Shown: piece after piece, positions 29,801 through 42,231 of the stretch
Numbering within the stretch: the first letter of the stretch is position 1
Layout: every line of letters starts with the position of its first letter
Source of the DNA: Caprella mutica
Taxonomy: Eukaryota > Arthropoda > Malacostraca > Amphipoda > Caprellidae
DNA: 64,000 nucleotides
Direction: 5' to 3'
NCBI GenBank assembly: GCA_947561585.1
Contig: CANNZV010002567.1
Span: 28,731 to 92,730 of the forward strand
The notes under the pieces: model-generated
What the model saw: the letters and a program-made list of their open reading frames with translations, nothing else
The model's database searches: none
Told to the model about the DNA's origin: nothing
Position numbers and translations under genes: made by a program

Positions 29801-32720
29801 TATGTTTCATCTAACTGATTATAATATGTTTCATCTAACTGATTATAATATGTTTCATCTAACTGATAATAATATGTTTCATCTAACTGATAATAATATG
29901 TTTTATCTAACTGATAATAATATGTTTTATCTAACTGATCATAATATGTTTTATCTAACTGATTATACTATGTTTTATCTAACTGACTATAACATGTTTT
30001 ATCTAACTGACTATAATATGTTTTATCTAACTGACTATAACATGTTTTTTCTAACTGACTATAACATGTTTTATCAAACTGACTATAATATGTTTTATCT
30101 AACTGACTATAATATGTTTTATCTAACTGACTATAACATGTTTTATCAAACTGACTATAATATGTTTTATCTAACTGACTATAATATGTTTTATCTAACT
30201 GATAATAATATGTTTTATCTAACTGATAATAATATGTTTTATCTAACTGATAATAATATGTTTTATCTAACTGATAATAATATGTTTTATCTAACTGATA
30301 ATAATATGTTTATCTATAACTGATTGTAATATGTTTCATCTAACAGATTATAATATGTTTCATCTAACTGATTATAATATGTTTTATCTAACTGACTATA
30401 ATATGTTTTATCTAACTGATTATAATATGTTTTAGCTTACCGATTATAATATGTTTTATCTAACTGATTATAATATGTTTTATCTAACTGATAATAATAT
30501 GTTTTATCTAACTGATAATAATATGTTTTATCTAACTGATAATAATATGTTTTATCTAACTGATAATAATATGTTTTATCTAACTGATAATAATATGTTT
30601 TATCTAACTGATAATAATATGTTTTATCTAACTGATAATAATATGTTTTATCTAACTGACTATAACATGTTTTATCTAACTGACTATAACATGTTTTATC
30701 TAACTGACTATAACATGTTTTTATCTAACTGACTATAACATGTTTTTTCTAACTGACTATAACATGTTTTATCTAACTGACTATAAAATGTTTTATCTAA
30801 CTGACTATAACATGTTTTATCTAACTGACTATAACATGTTTTATCTAACTGACTATAACATGTTTTATCTAACTGACTATAACATGTTTTATCTAACTGA
30901 CTATAACATGTTTTATCTAACTGACTATAACATGTTTTATCTAACTGACTATAACATGTTTTATCTAACAGATTATAATATGTTTTATCTAACTGATTAT
31001 AATATGTTTTATCTAACTGATTATAATATGTTTTATCTAACTGATTATAACATGTTTTATCTAACTGACTATAACATGTTTTATCTAACTGACTATAACA
31101 TGTTTTATCTAACTGACTATAACATGTTTTATCAAACTGACTATAATATGTTTTATCTAACTGACTATAATATGTTTTATCTAACTGATAATAATATGTT
31201 TTATCTAACTGATAATAATATGTTTTATCTAACTGATAATAATATGTTTTATCTAACTGATAATAATATGTTTTATCTAACTGATAATAATATGTTTATC
31301 TATAACTGATTATAATATGTTTCATCTAACTGATTATAATATGTTTCATCTAACTGATAATAATATGTTTTATCTAACTGATAATAATATGTTTTATCTA
31401 ACTGATAATAATATGTTTTATCTAACTGATTATAATATGTTTTATCTAACTGATTATACTATGTTTTATCTAACTGACTATAACATGTTTTTATCTAACT
31501 GACTATAACATGTTTTATCTAACTGACTATAACATGTTTTATCAAACTGACTATAATATGTTTTATCTAACTGACTATAATATGTTTTATCTAACTGACT
31601 ATAACATGTTTTATCAAACTGACTATAACAAGTTTTATCTAACTGACTATAATATGTTTTATCTAACTGATAATAATATGTTTTATCTAACTGATAATAA
31701 TATGTTTTATCTAACTGATAATAATATGTTTATCTATAACTGATAATAATATGTTTATCTATAACTGATTATAATATGTTTCATCTAACTGATTATAATA
31801 TGTTTCATCTAACTGATTATAATATGTTTCATCTAACTGATAATAATATGTTTTATCTAACTGATAATAATATGTTTTATCTAACTGATAATAATATGTT
31901 TTATCTAACTGATTATAATATGTTTTATCTAACTGATTATAATATGTTTTAGCTTACCGATTATAATATGTTTTATCTAACTGACTATAATATGTTTTAT
32001 CTAACTGACTATAATATGTTTTATCTAACTGACTATAATATGTTTTATCTAACTGATTATAATATGTTTTAGCTTACCGATTATAATATGTTTTATCTAA
32101 CTGATTATAATATGTTTTATCTAATCGATTATAATATGTTTTATCTAACTGATAATAATATGTTTTATCTAACTGATAATAATATGTTTTATCTAACTGA
32201 TTATAATATGTTTTATCAAACCGATTATAATATGTTTTAGCTTACCGATTATAATATGTTTTATCTAACTGACTATAATATGTTTTATCTAACTGACTAT
32301 AATATGTTTTATCTAACTGACTATAATATGTTTTATCTAACTGACTATAACATGTTTTATCAAACTGACTATAATATGTTTTATCTAACTGACTATAATA
32401 TGTTTTATCTAACTGATAATAATATGTTTTATCTAACTGATAATAATATGTTTTATCTAACTGATAATAATATGTTTTATCTAACTGATAATAATATGTT
32501 TTATCTAACTGATAATAATATGTTTTATCTAACTGATAATAATATGTTTATCTATAACTGATTATAATATGTTTCATCTAACTGATTATAATATGTTTCA
32601 TCTAACTGATAATAATATGTTTTATCTAACTTATAATAATATGTTTTATCTAACTGATAATAATATGTTTTATCTAACTGATTATAATATGTTTTATCTA
32701 ACTGATTATAATATGTTTTA

Positions 32721-34496
32721 GCTTACCGATTATAATATGTTTTATCTAACTGACTATAATATGTTTTATCTAACTGACTATAATATGTTTTATCTAACTG
32801 ACTATAATATGTTTTATCTAACTGATTATAATATGTTTTAGCTTACCGATTATAATATGTTTTATCTAACTGATTATAATATGTTTTATCTAATCGATTA
32901 TAATATGTTTTATCTAACTGATAATAATATGTTTTATCTAACTGATAATAATATGTTTTATCTAACTGATTATAATATGTTTTATCTAACCGATTATAAC
33001 ATGTTTTAGCTTACCGATTATAATATGTTTTATCTAACTGACTATAATATGTTTTATCTAACTGACTATAATATGTTTTATCTAACTGACTATAATATGT
33101 TTTATCCAACTGACTATAATATGTTTTATCTAACTGACTATAATATGTTTTATCTAACTGACTATAATATGCTTTATCTAACTGATTATAGTATGCTTTA
33201 TCTAACTGATTATAATATGCTTTATCTAACTGATTATAATATGCTTTATCTAATCGATTATAATATGTTTTATCTAACTGATAATAATATGTTTTATCTA
33301 ACTGATAATAATATGTTTTATCTAACTGATTATAATATGTTTTATCTAACCGATTATAACATGTTTTAGCTTACCGATTATAATATGTTTTATCTAACTG
33401 ACTATAATATGTTTTATCTAACTGACTATAATATGTTTTATCTAACTGACTATAATATGTTTTATCTAACTGACTATAATATGTTTTATCTAACTGACTA
33501 TAATATGTTTTATCTAACTGACTATAATATGTTTTATCTAACTGACTATAATATGCTTTATCTAACTGATTATAGTATGCTTTATCTAACTGATTATAAT
33601 ATGCTTTATCTAACTGATTATAATATGTTTCATCTAACTGATTATAATATGTTTTATCTAACTGATTATAATATGTTTTATCTAACTGATAATAATATGT
33701 TTTATCTAACTGATAATAATATGTTTTATCTAACTGATTATAATATGTTTTATCTAACTGATTATAATATGTTTTATCTAACTGATTATAATATGTTTTA
33801 TCTAACTGATAATAATATGTTTTATCTAACTGATTATAATATGTTTTATCTAACTGATAATAATATGTTTTACCTAACTGATAATAATATGTTTTATCTA
33901 ACTGATTATAATATGTTTTATCTAACTGATTATAATATGTTTTATCTAACTGATTATAATATGTTTTATTTAACTGATTATAATATGTTTTATTTAACTG
34001 ATTATAATATGTTTTATCTAATTGATAATAATATGTTTTATCTAACTGATAATAATATGTTTTATCTAACTGATAATAATATGTTTTATCTAACTGATAA
34101 TAATATGTTTTATCTAACTGATAATAATATGTTTTATCTAACTGATAATAATATGTTTTATCTAACTGATAATAATATGTTTTATCTAACTGATAATAAT
34201 ATGTTTTATCTAACTGATAATAATATGTTTTATCTAACTGATAATAATATGTTTTATCTAACTGATAATAATATGTTTTATCTAACTGATAATAATATGT
34301 TTTATCTAACTGATAATGATATGTTTTATCTAACTGATAATAATATGTTTTATCTAACTGATAATAATATGTTTTATCTAACTGATAATAATATGTTTTA
34401 TCTAACTTATAATAATATGTTTTATCTAACTGATAATAATATGTTTTATCTAACTGATTATAATATGTTTTATCTAACTGATTATAATATGTTTTA
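32721..34496. repeat. 1,776-bp higher-order unit, copy 1
   Basis: 74 monomers between GCTTACC markers. GCTTACC monomers at 32721, 33009 and 33369 recur exactly 1,776 bp later at 34497, 34785 and 35145. Both copies carry the same private variants: TATGCTTTATC monomers, a TATCCAACTG, a TTTACCTAACTG and a GATAATGATATG. Confidence 0.9.
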
Positions 34497-36272
34497 GCTT
34501 ACCGATTATAATATGTTTTATCTAACTGACTATAATATGTTTTATCTAACTGACTATAATATGTTTTATCTAACTGACTATAATATGTTTTATCTAACTG
34601 ATTATAATATGTTTTAGCTTACCGATTATAATATGTTTTATCTAACTGATTATAATATGTTTTATCTAATCGATTATAATATGTTTTATCTAACTGATAA
34701 TAATATGTTTTATCTAACTGATAATAATATGTTTTATCTAACTGATTATAATATGTTTTATCTAACCGATTATAACATGTTTTAGCTTACCGATTATAAT
34801 ATGTTTTATCTAACTGACTATAATATGTTTTATCTAACTGACTATAATATGTTTTATCTAACTGACTATAATATGTTTTATCCAACTGACTATAATATGT
34901 TTTATCTAACTGACTATAATATGTTTTATCTAACTGACTTTAATATGCTTTATCTAACTGATTATAGTATGCTTTATCTAACTGATTATAATATGCTTTA
35001 TCTAACTGATTATAATATGCTTTATCTAATCGATTATAATATGTTTTATCTAACTGATAATAATATGTTTTATCTAACTGATAATAATATGTTTTATCTA
35101 ACTGATTATAATATGTTTTATCTAACCGATTATAACATGTTTTAGCTTACCGATTATAATATGTTTTATCTAACTGACTATAATATGTTTTATCTAACTG
35201 ACTATAATATGTTTTATCTAACTGACTATAATATGTTTTATCTAACTGACTATAATATGTTTTATCTAACTGACTATAATATGTTTTATCTAACTGACTA
35301 TAATATGTTTTATCTAACTGACTATAATATGCTTTATCTAACTGATTATAGTATGCTTTATCTAACTGATTATAATATGCTTTATCTAACTGATTATAAT
35401 ATGTTTCATCTAACTGATTATAATATGTTTTATCTAACTGATTATAATATGTTTTATCTAACTGATAATAATATGTTTTATCTAACTGATAATAATATGT
35501 TTTATCTAACTGATTATAATATGTTTTATCTAACTGATTATAATATGTTTTATCTAACTGATTATAATATGTTTTATCTAACTGATAATAATATGTTTTA
35601 TCTAACTGATTATAATATGTTTTATCTAACTGATAATAATATGTTTTACCTAACTGATAATAATATGTTTTATCTAACTGATTATAATATGTTTTATCTA
35701 ACTGATTATAATATGTTTTATCTAACTGATTATAATATGTTTTATTTAACTGATTATAATATGTTTTATTTAACTGATTATAATATGTTTTATCTAATTG
35801 ATAATAATATGTTTTATCTAACTGATAATAATATGTTTTATCTAACTGATAATAATATGTTTTATCTAACTGATAATAATATGTTTTATCTAACTGATAA
35901 TAATATGTTTTATCTAACTGATAATAATATGTTTTATCTAACTGATAATAATATGTTTTATCTAACTGATAATAATATGTTTTATCTAACTGATAATAAT
36001 ATGTTTTATCTAACTGATAATAATATGTTTTATCTAACTGATAATAATATGTTTTATCTAACTGATAATGATATGTTTTATCTAACTGATAATAATATGT
36101 TTTATCTAACTGATAATAATATGTTTTATCTAACTGATAATAATATGTTTTATCTAACTGATAATAATATGTTTTATCTAACTGATAATAATATGTTTTA
36201 TCTAACTGATAATAATATGTTTTATCTAACTGATAATAATATGTTTTATCTAACTGATAATAATATGTTTTA
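34497..36272. repeat. 1,776-bp higher-order unit, copy 2
   Basis: Near-identical tandem copy of the preceding unit. Differences are few: GACTTTAAT in place of GACTATAAT near 34937, loss of one monomer before the GATAATGAT variant (offset there is 1,752 bp), and absence of the AACTTATAAT variant seen near 34406. This is the youngest-looking duplication in the array. Confidence 0.85.
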
Positions 36273-36764
36273 TCTAACTGACTATAATATGTTTCATCTA
36301 ACGGATTAAAATAAATTTTTGTCCAACTGATTATAATATGTTTTATCTAACTGACTATAATATGTTTTATCTAACTGATAATAATATGTTTTATCTAACT
36401 GATAATAATATGTTTTATCTAACTGATAATAATATGTTTTATCTAACTGATAATAATATGTTTTATCTAACTGACTATAATATGTTTCATCTAACGGATT
36501 AAAATAAATTTTTGTCCAACTGATTATAATATGTTTTATCTAACTGACTATAATATGTTTTATCTAACTGATAATAATATGTTTTATCTAACTGATAATA
36601 ATATGTTTTATCTAACTGATAATAATATGTTTTATCTAACTGATTATAATATGTTTTATCTAACTGATAATAATATGTTTTATCTAACTGATTATAATAT
36701 GTTTTATCTAACTGATTATAATATGTTTTATCTAACTGATTATAATATGTTTTATCTAACTGAT

Positions 36765-39600
36765 GCTCAAAACCAACCCAAACATTTTCTGAACAAAACT
36801 TCTAAATACAAACAAAATCTCTAATTTCATATATTAAATATAATTCTAAAGGTTAATACAAGTTTTCTGAGACTTAATATAAATAATTAACTCTAATTAA
36901 ATCTACTTAATAGTTTAATAAAGTAGATAAACTTTGTGTGAATAACTGTGTTAGTTCCTCGTACCTCGCTTGTTAGTTATTGATGCCAGATTCACAATAT
37001 TTTAATAATTACTTCAAAGTTACAGAGCTACAAATCATTAAAATAATCACAGACGTTTATAATTTGCGGATTGGTTACATGTGTCCAAGAAAAAACTCTA
37101 GTTTGTAGGTACAACGCAGAGGTGAGTGACCTAACTAGATATAAAGCTTTAACTACAAATAGATTGAGCAAGGAATATTGACTGTAATGAACCGGAATTA
37201 ATTGACGTTATGAGAGCAAATTAGTTTGCTATATTCAGTCATACCTAGTATTTGATATGGGTAACTTCGGTATTTTAAGAGTTAATTATTATATATGAAA
37301 ATTTAACAGAAAAATAGAGGATAAATGTGACGTAGGTACGTTACAATATGGAGTAGTGGATTAACAGTGAATTTTTTTCACATCATAACAGTAAATATGA
37401 TGTAAGCTTTACATCTTATTAACTTAAGTGCTTCTTAAATAATAAGTTTGAAAATAAATCCATGAACTCTAACTAACATATTTGAAAAAAATATTTTTAT
37501 TCATAAATGTATTTATTTTTCACTTAGCTATTTATTTGAAAAATATAATTAATTGTAAACGGTCATATTTATTTATTATATTTTAGGAGAAATCTGTAGA
37601 TACCGAGTAAAATTATTAATATTTTCATTCGCTGTATTTACGAAGTTTTAAAAAATCATGAAAATTTACGAAAGTTTATTGTAATTTGTTTAATGATAAT
37701 ATAATTAACATAAATTGATATAGAATGTAATTAATTCGCATATTTTTATTTTCAAATAAATAATTAAATAAAAGTTCACCTACATTATAACTAATTAAGT
37801 AATTATTAAATAATAATTACATAATAACTAATTATTATGTATCTCATATCGTCCTTTCTTTTTACCCTTTAAAGGGTAGATAAAGCTTTAGACAAACTTT
37901 TTCTCTCTTGTTGATAAATCGATAAAGGGACATTAATAATAGAATAAAATTTTGTTATTTTATTTTTTAAATGCCTATTTGAAAAAATTAGATTAATTAA
38001 TTCGCAAATGCAGCGCCACCTACTGATCAACCCTATTATTATTATTATTATTTACAGGGTTAAAGGAAAGTAGAAGGAAACTCCCTCTGTTTATCCTGGA
38101 CTTTATCTAATATTTTCTACTGAAATTAGATTTAATAAATAAGTGTTAAACTATAGGCAAGGGAAGAAAGGAAGAAACTGCCCTGGAATTACAAATGTCA
38201 AATTTAAACAAAAGATTGAGCAAAACAATGACGCACATACGCACGCAATAGAACTTTTAAATTTAAAAACTTACAGCCTAGTCTCCTAGCTACCACACTA
38301 CTGACTAGACTACCTAGTTATTATAGTTTTATACTAATTGATTTCAAATAATAGTTATTTCTAATTAATAAAGTCTGATCAGGATTGTAAACAACAATTC
38401 CCAGCGCCCCCTGCGGTGAACACTGGACTTAAAACCAAATTATTAATTACTTTTTTTTACTGGTCTTAGTTATATATAAGACGAATAAACTCTCGTGTGT
38501 ATACAACTGATTACTAAAAACATTTTCATTACAAAAAATGACATTTTTTATAAAGTTTACTGCCCCTTTAATAATTTTAAAAATAAATAAACATAATTCA
38601 AATTGCTTCAGAACTACTAATATTTTATAATAAAATTAGTTACAATTTGAATTTAACAAAATATTAAAGTATATTTTAAAATATTTTACCTGAATTAGAG
38701 TGAGGTATTACTTTTTTAAGTTATTTGTAAATACTCTGCAGTCAAAGCAAGTTGAGTGCTGAGAAACTTTCAGGTGTTCGATCAAAATATTCTTTTATAT
38801 GCAATTTTGGAGGGTTCCTACAGCTTTTCTTTTGGGAAAGTTGTTAAACCTGCTAATTTAGAACTAAAAGGCAATAAGTTGAATAGTAATACTATATCTC
38901 AATACAGAGAATTAGTAAATATAGTAACAGTCAAAGATCATAGTTACTGTTATAATCTGAAACAAATTCACAGTTAACACTCTACTGAATGGTGTCTCAT
39001 AACTGACACATACACTAACATTTTCATTTCTACTTCACAAAATTGTAATTCTTATATCTAATTGTAATTATATATTCATAATCAATTAAATGTAGTTATT
39101 TCTTTTAGAACTTGGTATCATTGGTATGTTGACGTGACTGCTGCTAGATTGGAACTGGTTTCTCAGGTGATTTTGAACCTGTGAAATTTACTACGTAACA
39201 CATTATTGATAAACTTCTGACATCAAATATGAGAAAAAAGGAATATTGTAATACCTCACATTGCTATCAAAGGTCGTGTTACATAAATCAGAAATTCTGA
39301 TCTTCAGCTATCAGACCCAGAGGTTCATTTCCTATTAATATTCGATTGATTGAAAATGAAATCTCAATATTAAAATATCTCACCTCACTCGCAGCAAAGA
39401 AATTCGTTTTCTAAATCTGTTTTATAAAATGAAATTATACACTTATATAAATTCAAAGCCCACTTTAGTACACAAAGAGTAACGAAGAACAAGTAACTCA
39501 ACAAAACAAATAGACTTCAATTTGAAGTTTATTTACAATATTAGCTCAAATCGAAATGCATAAATTAAAAAAAAAAACTTTACACAAAATATTGTAAATC
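36765..39600. other. AT-rich unique DNA, no gene recognised
   Basis: I found no gene, RNA gene or long repeat here. Small items: an (ATT)n run near 38034-38051 and a perfect palindrome TACCCTTTAAAGGGTA at about 37863-37878. A 73-codon open frame at 38756-38977 has no recognisable motif and is probably chance. Confidence 0.5.
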
Positions 39601-39608
39601 TAGGTGAG

Positions 39609-40043
39609 AACCGGGTGAGTTCGTACAGGGCCATAACTCAACACCTGTTATGTTCTAACCCGTTGATATTTGAGTGATCCTATACATTATGATAACAATC
39701 CGTTTGAAATAAGTTTCAGTGCGTGACGGTGTAGTATGTTCCTACAGTGAGAGATCATATATTTTTAGCACTAAAATGTTATTTTCTCACTACTTGAGCT
39801 AAGCCATAGCAATTACAATTTACTATCTAAAAACTTTATATGGAATACTAGTATTCACTAGGATATTCTTTACGTATGTATAGGTTAACATTTAGTTAAA
39901 CTCATTAATATCCGATGTATTTCATTTTGAAAATTAAATGGCGGTGTGGGGTGTCATCGTACAAATATGTACGGAACACATCCTCCTCTGTACGGTTTCA
40001 CCCCATTATGTACGAATTAACCTCTATATTAATTTTTTCATAT
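39609..40043 (+). other. Probable 5' non-coding part of the pogo/Tigger-like relic
   Basis: Upstream of the transposase relic there are several related short motifs: GGGTGAGTTCGTACAGGG near 39610, then TCATCGTACAAATATGTACG, TGTACGGTTTCACCCC and TATGTACGAATTAACC near 39955-40022. Repeated, partly inverted GTAC-centred motifs of this kind are what one expects of subterminal transposase-binding sites. The outer end of the element is not defined. Confidence 0.35.
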
Positions 40044-40571
40044 ATGCCTCGATTATATACACGTAAAAGAACGAAGCAGTGATGTGGAACAGGCATATAC
40101 CGTCTGGGAAAATAGAACATCAGTACGTAATGCTGCTAAATTGTATAAAGTTCCTCCGATGGCGCCATAAGATGCCACAAAGAGATCCAGAAATGGTTCA
40201 GAATTTGATGAGCATATAAATTAGAAAAGTGTTAAAGGACGGCGCTATTCCAAAATATGCTGAGAATAGTACAAATCATTATGAGCGCAAGCAAGTACAG
40301 AATGAGCCATCCACCGAGCTTGCTCCTACTTCACCATCCACCGAGCCTGCTCCTGCTTCACCATTTCACCGAACCTTCTCCTGCTTCACCATTCATTGAT
40401 CCTGCTCTTACTTCACCATTCTCCGAGCCACAACCAGGCCCCTCTAGATTGAATGTTTCATTTTTAGGAACATCTTTTGAAAAAATTCGGCCATTCCAAA
40501 AGGCTGCTTCTAGAAAGAGCAACAACAGATGCAGATAACCAATAAGGTCAATGAAAACAACTGATACCCTT
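40044..40571 (+). pseudogene. Decayed pogo/Tigger-like (DDE_1) transposase fragment
   Basis: Begins ATGCCTCGATTATATACACG (MPRLYTRKRTKQ). After a +1 shift at about 40080 it reads DVEQAYTVWENRTSV, RNAAKLYKVP: the helix-turn-helix (psq/CENP-B-like) region at the start of pogo/Tigger transposases. The middle, including most of the catalytic DDE domain, is missing. A Pro/Ser-rich linker with imperfect repeats follows (40300-40440), then a stretch resembling the linker of insect Tigger-like proteins (FEKIRPFQKAASRKSNN, then MKTTDT), with a stop in between. Similarity ends at ACTGATACCC at about 40569, exactly where the putative LTR of a minus-strand BEL/Pao relic begins. Frameshift, deletion and stop make it non-functional. 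Recognition is by motif only. Confidence 0.6.
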
Positions 40572-40740
40572 TGTCGTGGTTAGGAACAAGACGTTGGGAC
40601 AGTTTTTAACTTTTTATTCTTGACCACGTGTTATAGTATACGTAACTGCAAAGAACAAAAGACCTAAGTTATAATACTTAAACATTTAAGATAGCTAGGT
40701 AGGTAGTGCATATAACAGGTAAGACAAAAAATAAATACTA

Positions 40741-41160
40741 GACTGCAGACACAAAACTAGAATATCGAATTGACAGAATATCGAAATAGTAGACCATCTA
40801 AAATAGTAGACCATCAAAAATAGTAGACCATCAAAAATAGTGGACCATCTAAAATAGTGTACTAAATAAATAGTAAACTAAGTAAATAATAGGCTAAATA
40901 AATAATAGACTGCAGACACAAAACTAGAATATCGAATTGACAGAATATCGAAATAGTAGACCATCAAAAATAGTAGACCAACAAAAATAGTGGACCATAA
41001 AAATAGCAAACTTAAATAAATAGTAGACCATCAAAAATAGTAAACTAAATAAATAGTAAACTAAGTAAATAATAGGCTAAATAAATAATAGACTAAATTA
41101 ATAAATAATAGACTAAATAAATAAATAATAGACTAAATAAATGATAGAGTGCAAATATAA
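40741..41160. repeat. Complex minisatellite (AATAGTAGACCATC and relatives)
   Basis: Tandem units of about 16 bp based on AAATAGTAGACCATCA, then relatives of TAATAGACTAAATAAA. A larger 167-bp unit containing GACTGCAGACACAAAACTAG is duplicated (starts 40741 and 40908). It lies inside the putative LTR of the decayed BEL/Pao element. Confidence 0.85.
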
Positions 41161-41395
41161 TCGAGGTAATCTAACTTAAATATGCTCACCCTACAAACCA
41201 AAATCTTTAACTACTCCGCTTTAAATTTTAATAACTATAATAAAGCTTAGGTGAAACCGAAATGTTTAAACGATGAAAATTAGCGCTAGTTTATAACTAC
41301 GCCGTGATAAGGAGTTATAACAATTCAGACTACATTTTAAATTTTATGACGATTATATATATAAACTAAATAAATGAAAAAGACAATCTAATAAC

Positions 41396-41573
41396 CAGGG
41401 CTGGGACAATATGCTCTTAAAATTATAGATCTCGAAATATTATAGACGGAGAGAATTAAAGAGTATTGAATGGTTCTAAACCAGCTGTATACAGTATTCG
41501 ATATCATTTTATTTCGTTTCTTCTATGATATTTTTGGGATCTATAGTTTTAAGAGCATATTGTCCCAGCCCTA
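41396..41573. mobile_element. hAT-like MITE, 178 bp, with 8-bp target duplication
   Basis: Terminal inverted repeats of about 30 bp: left starts CAGGGCTGGGACAATATGCT, right ends TATTGTCCCAGCCCTA. Both sides are flanked by CTAATAAC (41388-41395 and 41574-41581), an exact 8-bp direct repeat, the target-site size of hAT transposases. C/TAGGG termini also fit hAT. There is no coding capacity, so it must have been moved in trans. Confidence 0.85.
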
Positions 41574-41823
41574 CTAATAACTATATAAAGGTTTAAAAAA
41601 ATACCAAGTTCTATATAGGTACTTACAGACGATAATTATTGGAGAAGAACAAGGATGGAAGCTGTGTTCTATAGAGCTATACCCATATTTATGACATTAG
41701 AAATTTTATAGAACTATATCAACTACATAATAACGGTTCCAATATTTTCAAGCTTCTAAAATTAATTAAATATAGATATAAATGAATAGAAACAAAGGGC
41801 ATTCACAACACTCCCCACCACTT

Positions 41824-42215
41824 TTAATCCTCTCCGGAAGACGGAATTAAAAGTATCGTGTCGACAATGGCTCTAACAAGGGTTCTCCGTCTTGAGCCAG
41901 TGAGGTCTATGGAGACTGTCCTGACCAACTCATCCTCGCTCTTCTTGACATCACTTATTATTCCAACGGGGCAAAAGTTGCGTTTTGATTCGTCCTTCAA
42001 TAGGACAGCATCCCCAACACTGGAGTTTCTCTCTTTCCGTAACCACTTTTGTCTAGTATTTAATAGGTGTAAATACTCTTACTTCCACCTGAACTAAAAC
42101 TGGTCTGCCAAGTACTGTACTCTTCTCCACCTCTTTCTTCCGTATTGTAGAACATCTTGCTTGGTGAAAGTTTCTAAGGGAGGTGGATTAGGGTCTTCTT
42201 TCAAACTAATTAGTA
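41824..42215 (-). pseudogene. Decayed BEL/Pao pol C-terminus (DUF5641-like)
   Basis: On the minus strand: KRWRRVQYLADQF, stop, FRWK, stop, EYLHLLNTRQKW, then SVGDAVLLKDESKRNFCPVG, LVRTVSIDL and a natural stop at 41824-41826. This is the C-terminal integrase-associated domain of BEL/Pao pol, the same domain that ends the intact pol at 1-2712, but clearly diverged from it. Two in-frame stops make it dead. Upstream pol sequence is lost beyond about 42215, where an 18-bp minisatellite begins. Confidence 0.8.
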
Positions 42216-42231
42216 GAGCCTGGACAAATAC

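Larger units (their letters stand above)
3634..36764. repeat. Giant 24-bp satellite array (~33 kb, ~1,380 monomers)
   Basis: Uninterrupted tandem array with a 24-bp period. The monomer has an 18-base core ATGTTTTATCTAACTGAT plus a variable six-base tail. Main types: A, tail AATAAT; B, tail TATAAT; C, core ending GAC with tail TATAAC, so C carries two linked T-to-C changes. Minor types include TTTCATC monomers, CAAACTG monomers, and a GCTTACC monomer that recurs about 30 times and tends to mark higher-order units. Types occur in runs of about 3-20 monomers. Because 24 is a multiple of 3, one forward frame reads on as an eight-residue repeat (MFYLTDNN or DYN) until a 23- or 25-bp monomer or a TAG in the GCTTACC monomer ends it. 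I treat these frames as non-coding. The array stops abruptly at about 36764, where unique AT-rich DNA begins. Confidence 0.97.
40572..41810 (-). repeat. Putative LTR of a decayed minus-strand BEL/Pao element
   Basis: On the minus strand, the BEL/Pao pol relic ends at 41824; after a G-rich GTGGTGGGGAG comes TGTTGTGAATGCCC starting at 41810, the layout expected of polypurine tract plus LTR. The far end is placed at 40572, where the minus strand ends in CCACGACA and where the Tigger-like relic is cut. That gives a 1,239-bp LTR swollen by a minisatellite and a hAT-like MITE. The right limit is reasonable; the left limit is inference. Confidence 0.4.

Noticed and set aside
3634..36764. CRISPR array
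   Set aside because: Repeats are directly tandem with no unique spacers, and the sequence is eukaryotic.
3674..36824. Dozens of forward open frames translating as MFYLTDNN/MFYLTDYN repeats
   Set aside because: They are a by-product of a 24-bp period (multiple of 3). Frames end wherever a monomer is 23 or 25 bp or has the TAG of the GCTTACC variant, and A-to-B changes alter the protein (Asn to Tyr), with no sign of protein-level constraint.
38756..38977. 73-codon open frame as a small gene
   Set aside because: No start context, domain or neighbouring exon-like signal; chance in AT-rich DNA.
41858..42097. 79-codon forward open frame as a gene
   Set aside because: It is antisense to the decayed BEL/Pao integrase C-terminus, which explains the sequence.
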